A stretch of DNA of 64,000 bases from assembly GCA_965203575.1 (NCBI GenBank), contig OZ241894.1, positions 558,001 to 622,000 on the forward strand. The letters are read 5' to 3'. Positions 42,070 to 50,324 of the stretch are shown piece after piece. Numbering within the stretch: position 1 is the first letter of the stretch; each line of letters begins with the position of its first letter. A program made the translations under genes and the position numbers. The stretch comes from Aldehydirespirator sp965203575 (lineage in GTDB: Bacteria; Actinomycetota; Acidimicrobiia; Acidimicrobiales; Aldehydirespiratoraceae). The notes under the pieces are model-generated. The model did not search any database. It was not told where the DNA came from and was given only the letters and a program-made list of their open reading frames with translations.

Positions 42070-42103
42070 ACATGCTCATGCGTATTTGTCTGCATGAGCA
42101 TGT
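42070..42103. promoter_or_regulatory. vapBC operator: 12-bp inverted repeat
   Basis: ACATGCTCATGC (42070-42081) and GCATGAGCATGT (42092-42103) are perfect reverse complements. Their starts are 22 bp apart, about two helical turns, as expected for a pair of ribbon-helix-helix dimers. The site ends 12 bases before the vapB ATG. Autorepression by the antitoxin is the usual mechanism for such pairs. Confidence 0.82.
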
Positions 42104-42115
42104 TAGGTTCAACCC

Positions 42116-42346
42116 ATGCGAACCACGATCGAGTTCGACGACGACACTTCCAAGGCTGTGGCCCGGCTGAGGAAGGAGTCGGGGATGGGTGTGTCCGAGG
42201 CTGTCAACCACTTGGTCCGCCGCGGTCTGCTGGCTCCGGCCGAGCGGCCGCCGTTCGAGCAGCAGACCCGTCCCCTGGGGCTGCGCATCGACGTCACCAA
42301 CGTCGCCGACGCCATCGACCTTCTCGAGGGACCCCGGGCCAGGTGA
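42116..42346 (+). CDS. vapB: VapB-type ribbon-helix-helix antitoxin
   Basis: A 76-residue antitoxin. The N-terminal MRTTIEFDDDTSKAVARLRK is a ribbon-helix-helix strand and helix; the second helix is SEAVNHLVRRGLL. The C-terminal part (RPLGLRIDVTNVADAIDLLE) would wrap the toxin. It is followed after six bases by the PIN toxin gene. No good ribosome-binding site precedes the ATG, so translation may be leaderless. A 12-bp-arm dyad directly upstream is the likely operator. Confidence 0.87.
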   Translation: MRTTIEFDDDTSKAVARLRKESGMGVSEAVNHLVRRGLLAPAERPPFEQQTRPLGLRIDVTNVADAIDLLEGPRAR

Positions 42347-42352
42347 TCCCGG

Positions 42353-42781
42353 GTGCTCGTCGACGCCAACATCCTGCTGTACGCGGTCGACGAGGAGAGC
42401 GCCGCGCACCGTCGGGCGCGACAGTGGCTGGAGGATGCCCTGAACGGCCCGCGGAGAGTGGGGCTGCCGTGGCAGTCGCTCACCGGCTTCATGCGGATCG
42501 TCACGAACCCCCGGGCCGTGCCCAACCCCGTGCAGCCCGCGGATGCCTGGACAATCGTCGAGGCCTGGCTCGACGCCCAGAACACCTGGATCCCCGAGCC
42601 CGGGCCCGGGTACCGGGACATTCTCGGCCGCCTGGTGCGCGACCTGCGCCCCAGCGCCAACCTGGTGCCGGACGCCGCCCTCGCGGCGTTGTGCATCGAG
42701 CATGGTCTGGCCATCGTCTCCGCCGATTCGGACTTCGCCCGCTTCACGGAAGTGGTGTGGATCAACCCGGTGGCGACATGA
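42353..42781 (+). CDS. vapC: VapC-type PIN-domain toxin ribonuclease
   Basis: A 142-residue PIN-domain toxin. The first acidic residue is Asp4 in MLVDANILLYAVDEES; FMRIVTNPRAVPNP and VPDAALAALCIEHGLAIVSA then SDFARF follow. The usual conserved Glu at the third strand is replaced in SLTGFMRI, as seen in one VapC subgroup. Toxins of this family cut tRNA or rRNA. It starts with GTG six bases after vapB and is probably translated with it. The SDR gene follows after 15 bp with its own AGGTGAGG ribosome-binding site. Confidence 0.87.
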   Translation: MLVDANILLYAVDEESAAHRRARQWLEDALNGPRRVGLPWQSLTGFMRIVTNPRAVPNPVQPADAWTIVEAWLDAQNTWIPEPGPGYRDILGRLVRDLRPSANLVPDAALAALCIEHGLAIVSADSDFARFTEVVWINPVAT

Positions 42782-42796
42782 ACTGGAGGTGAGGCC

Positions 42797-43594
42797 ATGG
42801 GAACGTACGCAATCAGCGGTTCGGCCTCGGGCATGGGGGCGGCCACCCGGTCCCGGCTCGAGGCCGCGGGACACCGGGTGATCGGCATCGACCGGCGCGA
42901 TGCAGAGGTGTGCACCGACCTGGGAACGGCCGCGGGTCGGGCCGAAGCGGTCGACGCCGTAGCCGACGCGGCCGGTGGAGTACTCGACGGCGCGGTCTCG
43001 GCCGCGGGCCTCGGCCCGCCGACGGCGGGAGAGCTCATCGCCCGGGTCAACTACTTCGGATCGGTGGCGCTGCTGGAGGGGCTGCGGCCCGCGCTGGCCG
43101 CCTCGGGCTCGGCCCAGGTTGTGCAGTTCGGGTCCAACTCGTCGACCACCACGCCCAACCTGCCCGACGAGCTGTTGGCCGCCTACGTCGAGGGTCGTGA
43201 GGAGGAGGCGGTGGCCATCGTGAGCGAAGCTGATCCGGTGTTCGCTCCGGCCGTGGCCTACGCGGGCGCGAAGCTGGCCGTCACCCGCTGGTGCCGGCGT
43301 GCCGCGGTCACCGAGCCATGGGTGGGTGAGGGCATCCGGCTGAATGTGATCGCGCCCGGTCCGGTCGACACCCCGCTGCTGCGCCAGGGCCAGGCCGACG
43401 AGGTGTACGGTCCGCTCATGGAGTCCTTCCCGGTGCCGGTTCCCGAGACGCCGGATGCCGACGCTCTGGCACAATGGGTCGAGTTCCTGCTGTCACCGGT
43501 GGCCGGATTCGCCTGCGGATCGGTGTTCTACGTCGACGGCGGCACCGACGCCCTCATCCGCGCCGACGACTGGCCGAGGTCCTTCACCGTGTGA
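42797..43594 (+). CDS. SDR family oxidoreductase (3-alpha-HSD-like)
   Basis: 265 residues: ISGSASGMGAATRSRLEAAG, VSAAGLGPPTAGE in place of NNAG, and AYAGAKLAVTRW with Tyr-x3-Lys. The shortened first half, where the second cofactor Asp pair is IGIDRRDAEV, and the insertion before the active site resemble the SDR at 35.2-36.0 kb, so the two belong to the same subgroup. Function unknown; hydroxysteroid oxidation is possible in view of the steroid genes further downstream (inference). Confidence 0.88.
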   Translation: MGTYAISGSASGMGAATRSRLEAAGHRVIGIDRRDAEVCTDLGTAAGRAEAVDAVADAAGGVLDGAVSAAGLGPPTAGELIARVNYFGSVALLEGLRPALAASGSAQVVQFGSNSSTTTPNLPDELLAAYVEGREEEAVAIVSEADPVFAPAVAYAGAKLAVTRWCRRAAVTEPWVGEGIRLNVIAPGPVDTPLLRQGQADEVYGPLMESFPVPVPETPDADALAQWVEFLLSPVAGFACGSVFYVDGGTDALIRADDWPRSFTV

Positions 43595-43604
43595 TCGCCT
43601 CCGG

Positions 43605-43904
43605 TCAGGTCAATGCCCGCAGGCCTGCCGTCACGCCCATGGCCACCAGGATGACCACCACCATGGATGCTCTCCGCCAGGCCGCCAATGCCGCCGCGAC
43701 GACTCCGACGACCCTGGCGTCCAGTACCAGTTCGCCGGCCCTCTCCCACGTCATCAACGCGACGAGCGCCGAGAACAGGGTGACCGGCAACAGCGATACC
43801 AGCGGCCCCAGCCGCTGCTCGACGAGCCTTCCGGGCGTGGTGACGCCCAGGACTCTGATGCCATAGACGCCCGCGGCCAGCGCGAACAGCATCGGCCAAC
43901 TCAC
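43605..43904 (-). CDS. azlD: AzlD-like branched-chain amino acid exporter subunit
   Basis: A 99-residue membrane protein with four hydrophobic stretches (PMLFALAAGVYGIRVLG, PLVSLLPVTLFSALVALM, VVGVVAAALAAWRRAS, VVVILVAMGVTAGLRAL). It follows azlC with an ATGA overlap. AzlCD pairs export branched-chain amino acids or analogues such as azaleucine; the substrate here is untested. The family is short, and this member is of normal length. Confidence 0.85.
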   Translation of the reverse strand: MSWPMLFALAAGVYGIRVLGVTTPGRLVEQRLGPLVSLLPVTLFSALVALMTWERAGELVLDARVVGVVAAALAAWRRASMVVVILVAMGVTAGLRALT

Positions 43905-44617
43905 CGGGCTGCTCCCCGTTCCGGTTCGGAGCCTTCTCCCCCGCCCGGACGCGCCTGTCGGCGGGCCCTAACGAGCGCCGCTGGTACCAGAGCCACCACC
44001 GACAGCAGTATCGGAACGCCGGGTGCGGTCAAGGGAACCGTGCTCAAAGCCACGGCCGCAGCCACCAGAGCTGCGACCCGGCCCTCCGGTGTCCTCAGGT
44101 GAGGAGCCACAAGAGCAACGAATATCGCCGGCAGCGCTGCGTCGAACCCCCATGTCTCGGAGTTGCCCATGACCCCGCCGAGCGCGGTTCCGGCCACCGA
44201 CCCCACCATCCAGCACAGCCAGAGGGTGACACCGGTGAACCAGAAGGCCCCCGCGCCGTCTCGACGGTTGGTCTGCGCCACAGCCATGGCGGTGCTCTGA
44301 TCGATCACGAACTGGGCTGCGACCAACCGTCCCAACCGCGACGAAGGCAGGAAGCGCCGCACCACGGGCCCGTACAGCGCGTAGCGGGCAACCAGCAGCA
44401 GGGCCGAGCCGACGGCCGCTATCTCGGTTCCGCCGCTGTCGATCACGCCCACCACCACGAACTGTGCCGCCCCGGCGCAGGCCAGGGCCGACATCACGAC
44501 GATCTGAGTCAGGTCGAACCCAGCCGTGTCCGCGAATACGCCAAAGGTCACGCCGATCACGCCGACCGCCAAGCTCATCGTCAAGCCGTCGCGCCAGTAC
44601 GGCCGCAGCCGGGTCAT
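43901..44617 (-). CDS. azlC: AzlC-like branched-chain amino acid exporter subunit
   Basis: A 238-residue membrane protein with the AzlC pattern PYWRDGLTMSLAVGVIGVTF, SALACAGAAQFVVVGV and VARYALYGPVVRRFLP, plus FVIDQSTAMAV. The frame extends upstream over the tyrosine-phosphatase gene without homology, so the ATG giving MTRLRPYWRDG is chosen. Its stop overlaps the azlD start. The gene lies 31 bp after the phosphatase stop, on the same strand. Confidence 0.88.
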   Translation of the reverse strand: MTRLRPYWRDGLTMSLAVGVIGVTFGVFADTAGFDLTQIVVMSALACAGAAQFVVVGVIDSGGTEIAAVGSALLLVARYALYGPVVRRFLPSSRLGRLVAAQFVIDQSTAMAVAQTNRRDGAGAFWFTGVTLWLCWMVGSVAGTALGGVMGNSETWGFDAALPAIFVALVAPHLRTPEGRVAALVAAAVALSTVPLTAPGVPILLSVVALVPAALVRARRQARPGGGEGSEPERGAAR

Positions 44618-44648
44618 GCCGGGATCGGCCCACGCAGGCGCGCTCGGG

Positions 44649-45182
44649 TCATACCAATCGACGGTGCAGCTCGGCCACCAGCAGACGCAGCTCGTCGGAG
44701 CAGCGGTCGAAGTCGTCCTGCTCTCCGGCACCGGGATCGACGATCTCCTCCCATGGCTCCGGTTCCAGCGTGTCCAGCCCCAAGGCCCTCACCCTCCGGC
44801 CGAGGTCGATGGCGTCCGCCTCGCCCTGAGGCGGGCCCAAGTCCCGGGCCAGCCGGCGCAGCGACCCGGTGATCGGGGATGCCTCGGGCAGGTTGCGGCG
44901 GACCCAGTGCAGATGCAGCGGCTCCATCACCACCACAAGATCGGCGTCCGCCGCGTCGTCGCCGCGGAACTGCCGCGACCGGTGGGCGTGGTCGACGAGC
45001 CCGTGGCGGGCCAGCGCCGACCGGGTGCGGGTACCCATGGGGTGGCCCTCCAGCGTGAGTATTCCTGCGCTGCGAACATCGATCCGACCATCGGTGTCGA
45101 GGGCCCGCAACATGGCCGCGGCCATGGGCGACCGGGCCGCGTTGCCGGTGCACACCATGTACACCACCGGCCGCTCCCCCAT
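44649..45182 (-). CDS. Low-molecular-weight protein tyrosine phosphatase family
   Basis: 177 residues. P-loop VCTGNAARSPMAAAM (C-x5-R-S) at the N-terminus. The later EPWEEIVDPGAGEQDDF holds the catalytic Asp-Pro. The middle contains ARHGLVDHAHRSRQF, as in LMW-PTP and arsenate-reductase-like relatives. The substrate may be phosphotyrosine protein or a small molecule. The start at MGERPVVYM was chosen to place the P-loop at residue ~10. Downstream azlCD may be cotranscribed. Confidence 0.87.
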   Translation of the reverse strand: MGERPVVYMVCTGNAARSPMAAAMLRALDTDGRIDVRSAGILTLEGHPMGTRTRSALARHGLVDHAHRSRQFRGDDAADADLVVVMEPLHLHWVRRNLPEASPITGSLRRLARDLGPPQGEADAIDLGRRVRALGLDTLEPEPWEEIVDPGAGEQDDFDRCSDELRLLVAELHRRLV

Positions 45183-45224
45183 CGTCGTCACCCGTCTCCC
45201 CGCCGCCACCCCAGCGGCTGAACC

Positions 45225-45851
45225 CTACGACCGCAGCCGGTCCACGAGACGCCAGACGTCGGAACTGGGATTGGACCGCAGCGGCGAATCGTTCTCGTCA
45301 TGCCAATTGCCCAACTCCGTCGCTCGCCGCTTGGCGTCCTCGTAGCTCTCCGAGAGCAGGCGCAGAGCAGTGGCGGGGATGCTCTTGCCGTCGATCAAGC
45401 CGAGTCGCGACGCGCGCCGTTGAATCTTGCCACGCTCCACATGAGCTCGCTGATCCTCAAAATGCAGCACCAACCAGACTTCGAAGCAAGGATTGGAGAC
45501 CGCGACATGGATCCCACTTTGTTCCGCCTCAATGATCGCCTGGGAGACATTGGGGTGCGCATTTACGTCGAACACACACCAGATCTCGTCGAATGCTGGA
45601 GTTCCGTAACGCCTGCGAGACCGACGGCTGACCTGAGCATCCTGCTGAGCCCGTGCCACGAGGCCGGCCGGTGACATTCCGGACTCGCCCCAGTCGATGC
45701 GGATTCTCTCGTTGCGGCGACTCCAGTAGTTCAGATAGTCGCGTTCCGTAACCCGTCCCTCGGTATGCACGCGGATGACTCGCGGTGCCGGAACCGCGCG
45801 CCGGCCCCGGGGAACGACTCGTTGCCCCTTGTTCGGGCGAGGCCGATTCAC
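45225..45851 (-). CDS. RloB-like TOPRIM-type protein
   Basis: 208 residues. A basic N-terminus (RPNKGQRVVPRGRRAVPAP) is followed by a TOPRIM-like region: Glu in IRVHTEGRVTERDYLNYW, then the acidic strand IWCVFDVNAHPNVSQ and SNPCFEVWLVLHFEDQRAH. This matches the RloB family, usually encoded beside RloA ATPases and found in restriction or abortive-infection loci. The TOPRIM D-x-D pair reads D-V-N here, so the second Asp is lost. The GTG start overlaps the ATPase stop (GTGA). An AbiL-like or other phage-defence role is inference. Confidence 0.82.
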   Translation of the reverse strand: MNRPRPNKGQRVVPRGRRAVPAPRVIRVHTEGRVTERDYLNYWSRRNERIRIDWGESGMSPAGLVARAQQDAQVSRRSRRRYGTPAFDEIWCVFDVNAHPNVSQAIIEAEQSGIHVAVSNPCFEVWLVLHFEDQRAHVERGKIQRRASRLGLIDGKSIPATALRLLSESYEDAKRRATELGNWHDENDSPLRSNPSSDVWRLVDRLRS

Positions 45852-47185
45852 GCGTCTACTAGGCCGAGCGCCCGCTCCACCTCAGCGGGATTCATAGAAG
45901 GAACCGCACCGTAGCGGCCCTGCAGGTAGCGACGCTCCACGGCGTCGTCGCGTCGGGGAGCAAAGTCGGTAAGCGAGTAGAGAGACGCAACCCCGACAAG
46001 ATCCTTCTTCGTGAACCAGATCTGATCACGGCCGATGGAGCGCCGGTCGCTGTCACCGAGGACGCCGGTGTCATGCGAGTTGAAGAGCAGTTGGGCACAG
46101 CGCGGATTCGTGTGCTCGTCCTGGAACAGCCTTACGAGACGTCTAACGAGATGGGGATGCAGGCTCGTATCGAGTTCATCAATCAGCAGGACGGTCCCAC
46201 CGTTCAGCGCGCTCAACATCGGACCAATCAGACCGAGCCATGCCCGGGTGCCCTGCGACTCGTCCTCAGGCTCAATCTGCCACTCACCGTCAGGACCGGA
46301 GTGAGTGAGCTTCATGACACCCTCGAGCATGATTTCTTCATCGATACCGGGCTCTCCCTCACTGCCTTGGATGCGAGCGCGAACAATCCTGCGAACTCGC
46401 TCCACGGACTCAGGGTCGGGCGGCTCCTTGAGGGCGTCGGTGACGCCAAGATCGGCATACCGCAGCAGGCTCAGCACGTCGTCCTTCGTACTCGGGGACT
46501 GCACCAGGTCGGCCGTCAGCGCCGACCCCCAGCCGCGCTTGGTCGGCTTCGTGAGGGACAGATTCGACTGGAACCATCGGTAGAGATCGGCCAGCGCTTC
46601 GATGTCGACCGCTCCGGCAACGGAGAGCAGCAGATAGTGACCGCGGGCGAGGCTCCGGAGAACGCGGCCGGCGGATCGAAGGGGTGACCCGAGGGACACG
46701 CGGTCGAGTTCTCGGTGGAAGACCAGCGCCTGCCTGCCCTTGGGAAAGTGATAGGCGTACTCGCTGAGGACCCGGTGGTCGTCGATCTCGAACCCGTACT
46801 GCCAGCGGACGCTCCCGATGATGAGGTCCACTTCGAAGCGTGAAGGGCGCTGTCTGCTCTCTGCGTCGAGCAGGAAGGGACGACGACTCATTGATTCTGC
46901 GGGGTCCTTGCGATGGAACGAACTCATGACGACGGATTGCATGTCGTCCATGGCCTCAAGGATCGCGGTCTTGCCTGACGCGTTGGCACCGAAGATCCCC
47001 GCGACAGGCAGCACGTCGATGGGCTTGGCCATGCCCGAAACCGCAAGGCGACGCGCGACGCCCTTCTCGGCCATACGCGTCGCCAAGAGCGAGAGGTGCA
47101 CCTCGTCGCGATAGCAACGAACGTTCTCTGCAGTAAAGGACAGCAGTGCGCTCACACCCGATGGATCGGACGATTGTTCGTTCAT
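45848..47185 (-). CDS. RloA-like AAA ATPase (probable phage defence)
   Basis: A 445-residue ABC-type ATPase of the AAA_15/RloA group. The N-terminal SFTAENVRCYRDEVHLSLLA is followed by Walker A GIFGANASGKTAILEAM. The C-terminal part has Walker B VLLIDELDTSLHPHLVRRL and the H-loop region QLLFNSHDTGVLG. It lacks a TOPRIM domain of its own; the RloB-like partner is encoded by the next gene with a GTGA overlap. Such pairs resemble abortive-infection systems, for example AbiL-type, where the ATPase senses phage and the partner acts. The start at the ATG of MNEQSSDPSG matches a close AT-rich promoter. Codon use is less GC-rich than in neighbours. Confidence 0.85.
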   Translation of the reverse strand: MNEQSSDPSGVSALLSFTAENVRCYRDEVHLSLLATRMAEKGVARRLAVSGMAKPIDVLPVAGIFGANASGKTAILEAMDDMQSVVMSSFHRKDPAESMSRRPFLLDAESRQRPSRFEVDLIIGSVRWQYGFEIDDHRVLSEYAYHFPKGRQALVFHRELDRVSLGSPLRSAGRVLRSLARGHYLLLSVAGAVDIEALADLYRWFQSNLSLTKPTKRGWGSALTADLVQSPSTKDDVLSLLRYADLGVTDALKEPPDPESVERVRRIVRARIQGSEGEPGIDEEIMLEGVMKLTHSGPDGEWQIEPEDESQGTRAWLGLIGPMLSALNGGTVLLIDELDTSLHPHLVRRLVRLFQDEHTNPRCAQLLFNSHDTGVLGDSDRRSIGRDQIWFTKKDLVGVASLYSLTDFAPRRDDAVERRYLQGRYGAVPSMNPAEVERALGLVDA

Positions 47186-47190
47186 ATAGT

Positions 47191-47221
47191 GATTTCTACC
47201 GGAAATCCTCAAAAATTACAA
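47191..47221 (-). promoter_or_regulatory. Leaderless promoter and dyad of the RloA/RloB operon
   Basis: Read on the minus strand, TTGTAA (47221-47216) and TAGAAA (47198-47193) are separated by 17 bases. The -10 element lies only seven bases before the rloA-like ATG, so the mRNA is probably leaderless. The dyad GATTTC-N5-GAAATC (47191-47207) overlaps the -10 element and could be an operator. Confidence 0.5.
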
Positions 47222-47240
47222 TGAGATAGACAGAAGGTCT

Positions 47241-47330
47241 CTATCCGTCCGGCTGCTTGACGGTACGCAGCAGGTACAGGCCGACCGTGACGTTGACCAG
47301 CACGAACAGCACATCGATGCCGTACCACAT
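47241..47330 (-). CDS. Small membrane peptide
   Basis: A 29-residue peptide, MWYGIDVLFVLVNVTVGLYL and a short C-terminus, with one membrane helix. A GGAG six bases before the ATG is a well-placed ribosome-binding site. It lies 38 bp downstream of an exported protein gene on the same strand. The function is unknown; its size and charge resemble small membrane subunits. Confidence 0.5.
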   Translation of the reverse strand: MWYGIDVLFVLVNVTVGLYLLRTVKQPDG

Positions 47331-47368
47331 GGCACACTCCGGTGCTGGGGATGAGGCGATGTTGAGAG

Positions 47369-47722
47369 TCAGGGGCTGCGCTCGGTGAGCCGAACGCGGG
47401 CCGTGCGCCGCGCCGAACGAGCGATGCGCCACATGATTAGGGCGACCGCGACGGCTACAGCGCCCAGGGTGACGAACTGGAGGCTCCCGCCCCGGTCGCC
47501 GGAGTGCTGGGGGTCTGGTCCGGGATCGGGGGAGCCGATGATCCGGTCGGCGCCGGCCGGAATCTCGTAGACGGGCCTCAGGTCGCCGCCGGTGTCGGCG
47601 GGAAGGGGCTCGTCCTCGCCCTCGTGGGCGGCCGCACTGGAGTGGGCTCCGAGCAGCAGGGCCGCGGCCAGCACACAGTAGACACGGACTCTGCGTGCGG
47701 GCCTGCGGCGCCCGGTTCTCAT
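47369..47722 (-). CDS. Exported single-pass membrane protein
   Basis: 117 residues. A signal peptide (RVRVYCVLAAALLLGAHSSA) ends before AAHEGEDEPLPADTGG. The mature part is short, Pro- and Gly-rich, and is followed by a C-terminal helix (FVTLGAVAVAVALIMWRI) and a basic tail. The family is not recognised. Its start overlaps the preceding SDR stop (ATGA), and the small membrane peptide follows, so the three form an operon. The AHEGED beginning could bind metal, but there is no direct evidence. Confidence 0.65.
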   Translation of the reverse strand: MRTGRRRPARRVRVYCVLAAALLLGAHSSAAAHEGEDEPLPADTGGDLRPVYEIPAGADRIIGSPDPGPDPQHSGDRGGSLQFVTLGAVAVAVALIMWRIARSARRTARVRLTERSP

Positions 47723-48525
47723 GGCTTGGACCCCGGCCGGTACCGGGTCACCTCGCCAGTGGAAGCGCTGAGATAGGACGGCACCTCGCCGCCGCCGTGC
47801 ACCGGCACCGACGCGCCCGACATGAACGACGCCAGCGGCGAGGCGCAGAACAGCACCACGTCGGCGACCTCGGACGGATTGCCTAGCCGGCCCAGGGCGA
47901 GAGTCTGCCCAACGGCCTCGATGCCGGCCTCGTCGCCGTAGTAAAGGTGGGCCTGTTCGGTGTGGAGCAGCCCGACCATGACGCTGAGCACCCGGATGGT
48001 CGGCCCCCACTCGTGGGCCAGTGTCTGGGTGAGGCTGTCGAGCCCGGCCTTGGCCGCCCCGTAGGCCGCTCCGGCGGGGGTGGGGCGGATGCCGGACACC
48101 GACGAGATGTTGATGATCACCCCGCCGCCGTCCTGTGCGCTCATCACCGGGTGCACCGCCTGGGAGAAGGTCATCGGGGCCAGCAGGTTGAGGGCGATCA
48201 CCTTCTCGTTGAAGCGGGGCGACACGGTGGCCGTCTCGGCGGGGGGAGCGCCGCCGGCATTGTTGACCAGCACGTCGATCCGACCGGTCAGCCGGACCGC
48301 CTCCGCGACCACAGCCCCGATCTGGTCAGGATCGCGAACATCGGCCGCCACGAAGGCTGCTTCCCTCCGGTCGGCCGCTATGGGCGCCTCCGGCTCGCGG
48401 CGGGCGCACGCGATCACGTCGGCGCCGTGCTCCAGGAACCTGGTGGCGATCACCCTGCCGAGGCCCATCGTGGCGCCGGTCACGATCACGGTCCGGCCGG
48501 TCATGTCGAGAGGATTGTCGGGCAC
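47719..48525 (-). CDS. SDR family oxidoreductase
   Basis: 268 residues: VIVTGATMGLGRVIATRFLE, VLVNNAGGAPPAET, then ISSVSGIRPTPAGAAYGAAK with Tyr-x3-Lys. The C-terminus (SEVADVVLFCASPLASFMSG) is normal. A GGGGAG six bases before the GTG supports this start; an ATG follows seven codons on. It is divergent from ipdA with 76 bp between the starts, which suggests membership of the steroid-degradation regulon (inference). The substrate is unknown. Confidence 0.88.
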   Translation of the reverse strand: MPDNPLDMTGRTVIVTGATMGLGRVIATRFLEHGADVIACARREPEAPIAADRREAAFVAADVRDPDQIGAVVAEAVRLTGRIDVLVNNAGGAPPAETATVSPRFNEKVIALNLLAPMTFSQAVHPVMSAQDGGGVIINISSVSGIRPTPAGAAYGAAKAGLDSLTQTLAHEWGPTIRVLSVMVGLLHTEQAHLYYGDEAGIEAVGQTLALGRLGNPSEVADVVLFCASPLASFMSGASVPVHGGGEVPSYLSASTGEVTRYRPGSKP

Positions 48526-48601
48526 GCGGCGCTCCCCGGATAGGCAGGCCCTCGAGGCTTGGTTCCGCCTCGAAGCTACCGCCTCGGGGTACGGTCGGGC
48601 C

Positions 48602-49477
48602 GTGCCCGACAAGCGCATGACCGAGGATGAGGTGGTCGCCGAGCTGAGCAGCGGCATGACCGTCGGCATCGGCGGCTGGGGGTCGCGCCGCAAGCCGATG
48701 TCGCTGGTGCGGGCCATGCTCCGAAGCGACCTGACCGATCTTCACGTGGTGAGCTACGGCGGACCGGATGTCGGCTTGCTGTGCGCCGCAGGCCGGGTCC
48801 GCAGGATCACCTACGGCTTCGTGTCGCTCGACTCAATACCGCTGGAGCCGCATTTCCGGATCGCCCGCCAGACCGGCTCGGTGGAGGCCCGGGAGTTCGA
48901 CGAGGGCGCCTTCTACCTGGGGTTGCTGGCGGCCGCGCACCGGGTTCCGTTCTACCCCACCAGAGCGGGGCTGGGATCGGACATGCTCACCTACAACCCC
49001 GATCTCAAGACGGTGACCAGCCCCTACGGCGACGGCACCGAGCTGGTGGCGGTGCCCGCCTTCGACATCGACGTGTCGCTGGTGCACATGAACCGGGCCG
49101 ACGCCGCCGGCAACGGTCAGTTCCTCGGACCGGACCTGTACTTCGACGACCTGTTCGCCATGGCGGCCAAGCGCACCTTCATGTCGTGCGAGAGGGTGGT
49201 GGCCACCGGGGACCTCCTCGACGAGGGCTCGGTCCACACGCTGAAGATCCCGCGCCTGCACACCGACGGCGTGGTGGAGGCGCCCGGCGGTGCCCACTTC
49301 ACCGAGTGCCCACCCGACTACAGCCGCGACGAAGCCTTCCAGAGGGAGTACGCGGCCACCGCCCGAGACTCAGGCGCCTGGGCCCGGTTCCGTGCCGACT
49401 GGCTTGACCTACCGTCTCACGACGCCTACCGGGCCCGCCTGGCCGAGCGGGCTGAGTCCGAAGGAGCCGGTCGATGA
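48602..49477 (+). CDS. ipdA: Cholesterol ring-cleaving hydrolase subunit IpdA (class I CoA-transferase fold)
   Basis: 291 residues, very like mycobacterial IpdA: MTVGIGGWGSRRKPMSLVRA, VVSYGGPDVGLLCAAGRV, ITYGFVSLDSIPLEP, then VVEAPGGAHFTECPPDYSRD. IpdA with IpdB hydrolytically opens ring C of the COCHEA-CoA intermediate in cholesterol and other sterol degradation. The GTG start gives MPDKRMTEDEVVAELSSG; an ATG is five codons downstream. The ipdB gene follows. The pair strongly implies steroid catabolism by this organism. Confidence 0.9.
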   Translation: MPDKRMTEDEVVAELSSGMTVGIGGWGSRRKPMSLVRAMLRSDLTDLHVVSYGGPDVGLLCAAGRVRRITYGFVSLDSIPLEPHFRIARQTGSVEAREFDEGAFYLGLLAAAHRVPFYPTRAGLGSDMLTYNPDLKTVTSPYGDGTELVAVPAFDIDVSLVHMNRADAAGNGQFLGPDLYFDDLFAMAAKRTFMSCERVVATGDLLDEGSVHTLKIPRLHTDGVVEAPGGAHFTECPPDYSRDEAFQREYAATARDSGAWARFRADWLDLPSHDAYRARLAERAESEGAGR

Positions 49478-49520
49478 GCGGACTGGCTCTTGTCCGGATG
49501 TTCGGATCTGAGAAGGCGCC

Positions 49521-50297
49521 ATGAGCGAGGCGACGATCGACGAGATCTGCCTGGTCGCTTTGGCCGAGGCCTTCCGGGGGGACGGGGAGCTGTTGTGCCA
49601 TCCGATGGGTCCCTTCCCGGTGGCGGCGGGCAGGCTGGCCCGGGCCAGCTTCGAGCCCGACCTCATGCTCACCGACACCATCGCCTACGCGGTCGTCGGC
49701 ACGTTGCCGCTGGGCGCCACCGTTGGTCATCCTGGCGCGGCGGACGAAGGCATCGTGGTCGAGGGCTACCTGCCGTTCCGAACCGTCTTCGACCAGGCGT
49801 GGTCCGGGCACCGCCATGTGGTGATGGGCGCCAGCCAGATCGACCGGCACGGCAACCAGAACTTCGCCGCCATCGGCGACTACCGGAAACCCAAGGCCCA
49901 GCTCCTCGGGCTGCGAGGCGCGCCCGGCAACGTCATCAACCACACCGCCAGCTACTGGATCCCCAACCAGGCCCGGTCATTCTCCGAGAGCGTCGACGTG
50001 GTGTCCGGTCCGGGCTATGACCGGGTGGCGGCGCTGCCCGAGGCCAGCGGCCGATTCCACGAAATCCGCAGGGTCGTGACCGAGCTGGCCGCCTTCGACT
50101 TCGAGACCCCCGACCGCAACATGCGCCTCAGGTCGGTCCATCCGGGGGTGTCGCTCGACGCCGTGCTTGCGGCCACGCCCTTCAGGTTGGCCGTGCCCGA
50201 AGATGTACCGGCCAGCCGGCTTCCCACCACCGAGGAACTCCGCCTCATCCGCGACGTTATCGACCCCAAAGGCATCCGCAAGCACGAGTTCCGCTAG
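49521..50297 (+). CDS. ipdB: Cholesterol ring-cleaving hydrolase subunit IpdB
   Basis: 258 residues, matching IpdB: ARASFEPDLMLTDTIAYAVV, HRHVVMGASQIDRHGNQNFA, LRGAPGNVINHTASYW, then VDVVSGPGYDRV and TTEELRLIRDVIDPKGIRKH. It forms the ring-cleaving hydrolase with IpdA. The ATG follows GAGAAGG. The CoA-transferase fold is kept, and the length agrees with mycobacterial IpdB. The next genes belong to sulfur metabolism and have their own regulatory region. Confidence 0.92.
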   Translation: MSEATIDEICLVALAEAFRGDGELLCHPMGPFPVAAGRLARASFEPDLMLTDTIAYAVVGTLPLGATVGHPGAADEGIVVEGYLPFRTVFDQAWSGHRHVVMGASQIDRHGNQNFAAIGDYRKPKAQLLGLRGAPGNVINHTASYWIPNQARSFSESVDVVSGPGYDRVAALPEASGRFHEIRRVVTELAAFDFETPDRNMRLRSVHPGVSLDAVLAATPFRLAVPEDVPASRLPTTEELRLIRDVIDPKGIRKHEFR

Positions 50298-50324
50298 CGG
50301 GCTGGGGGAGAATCTTGTCTCCAT

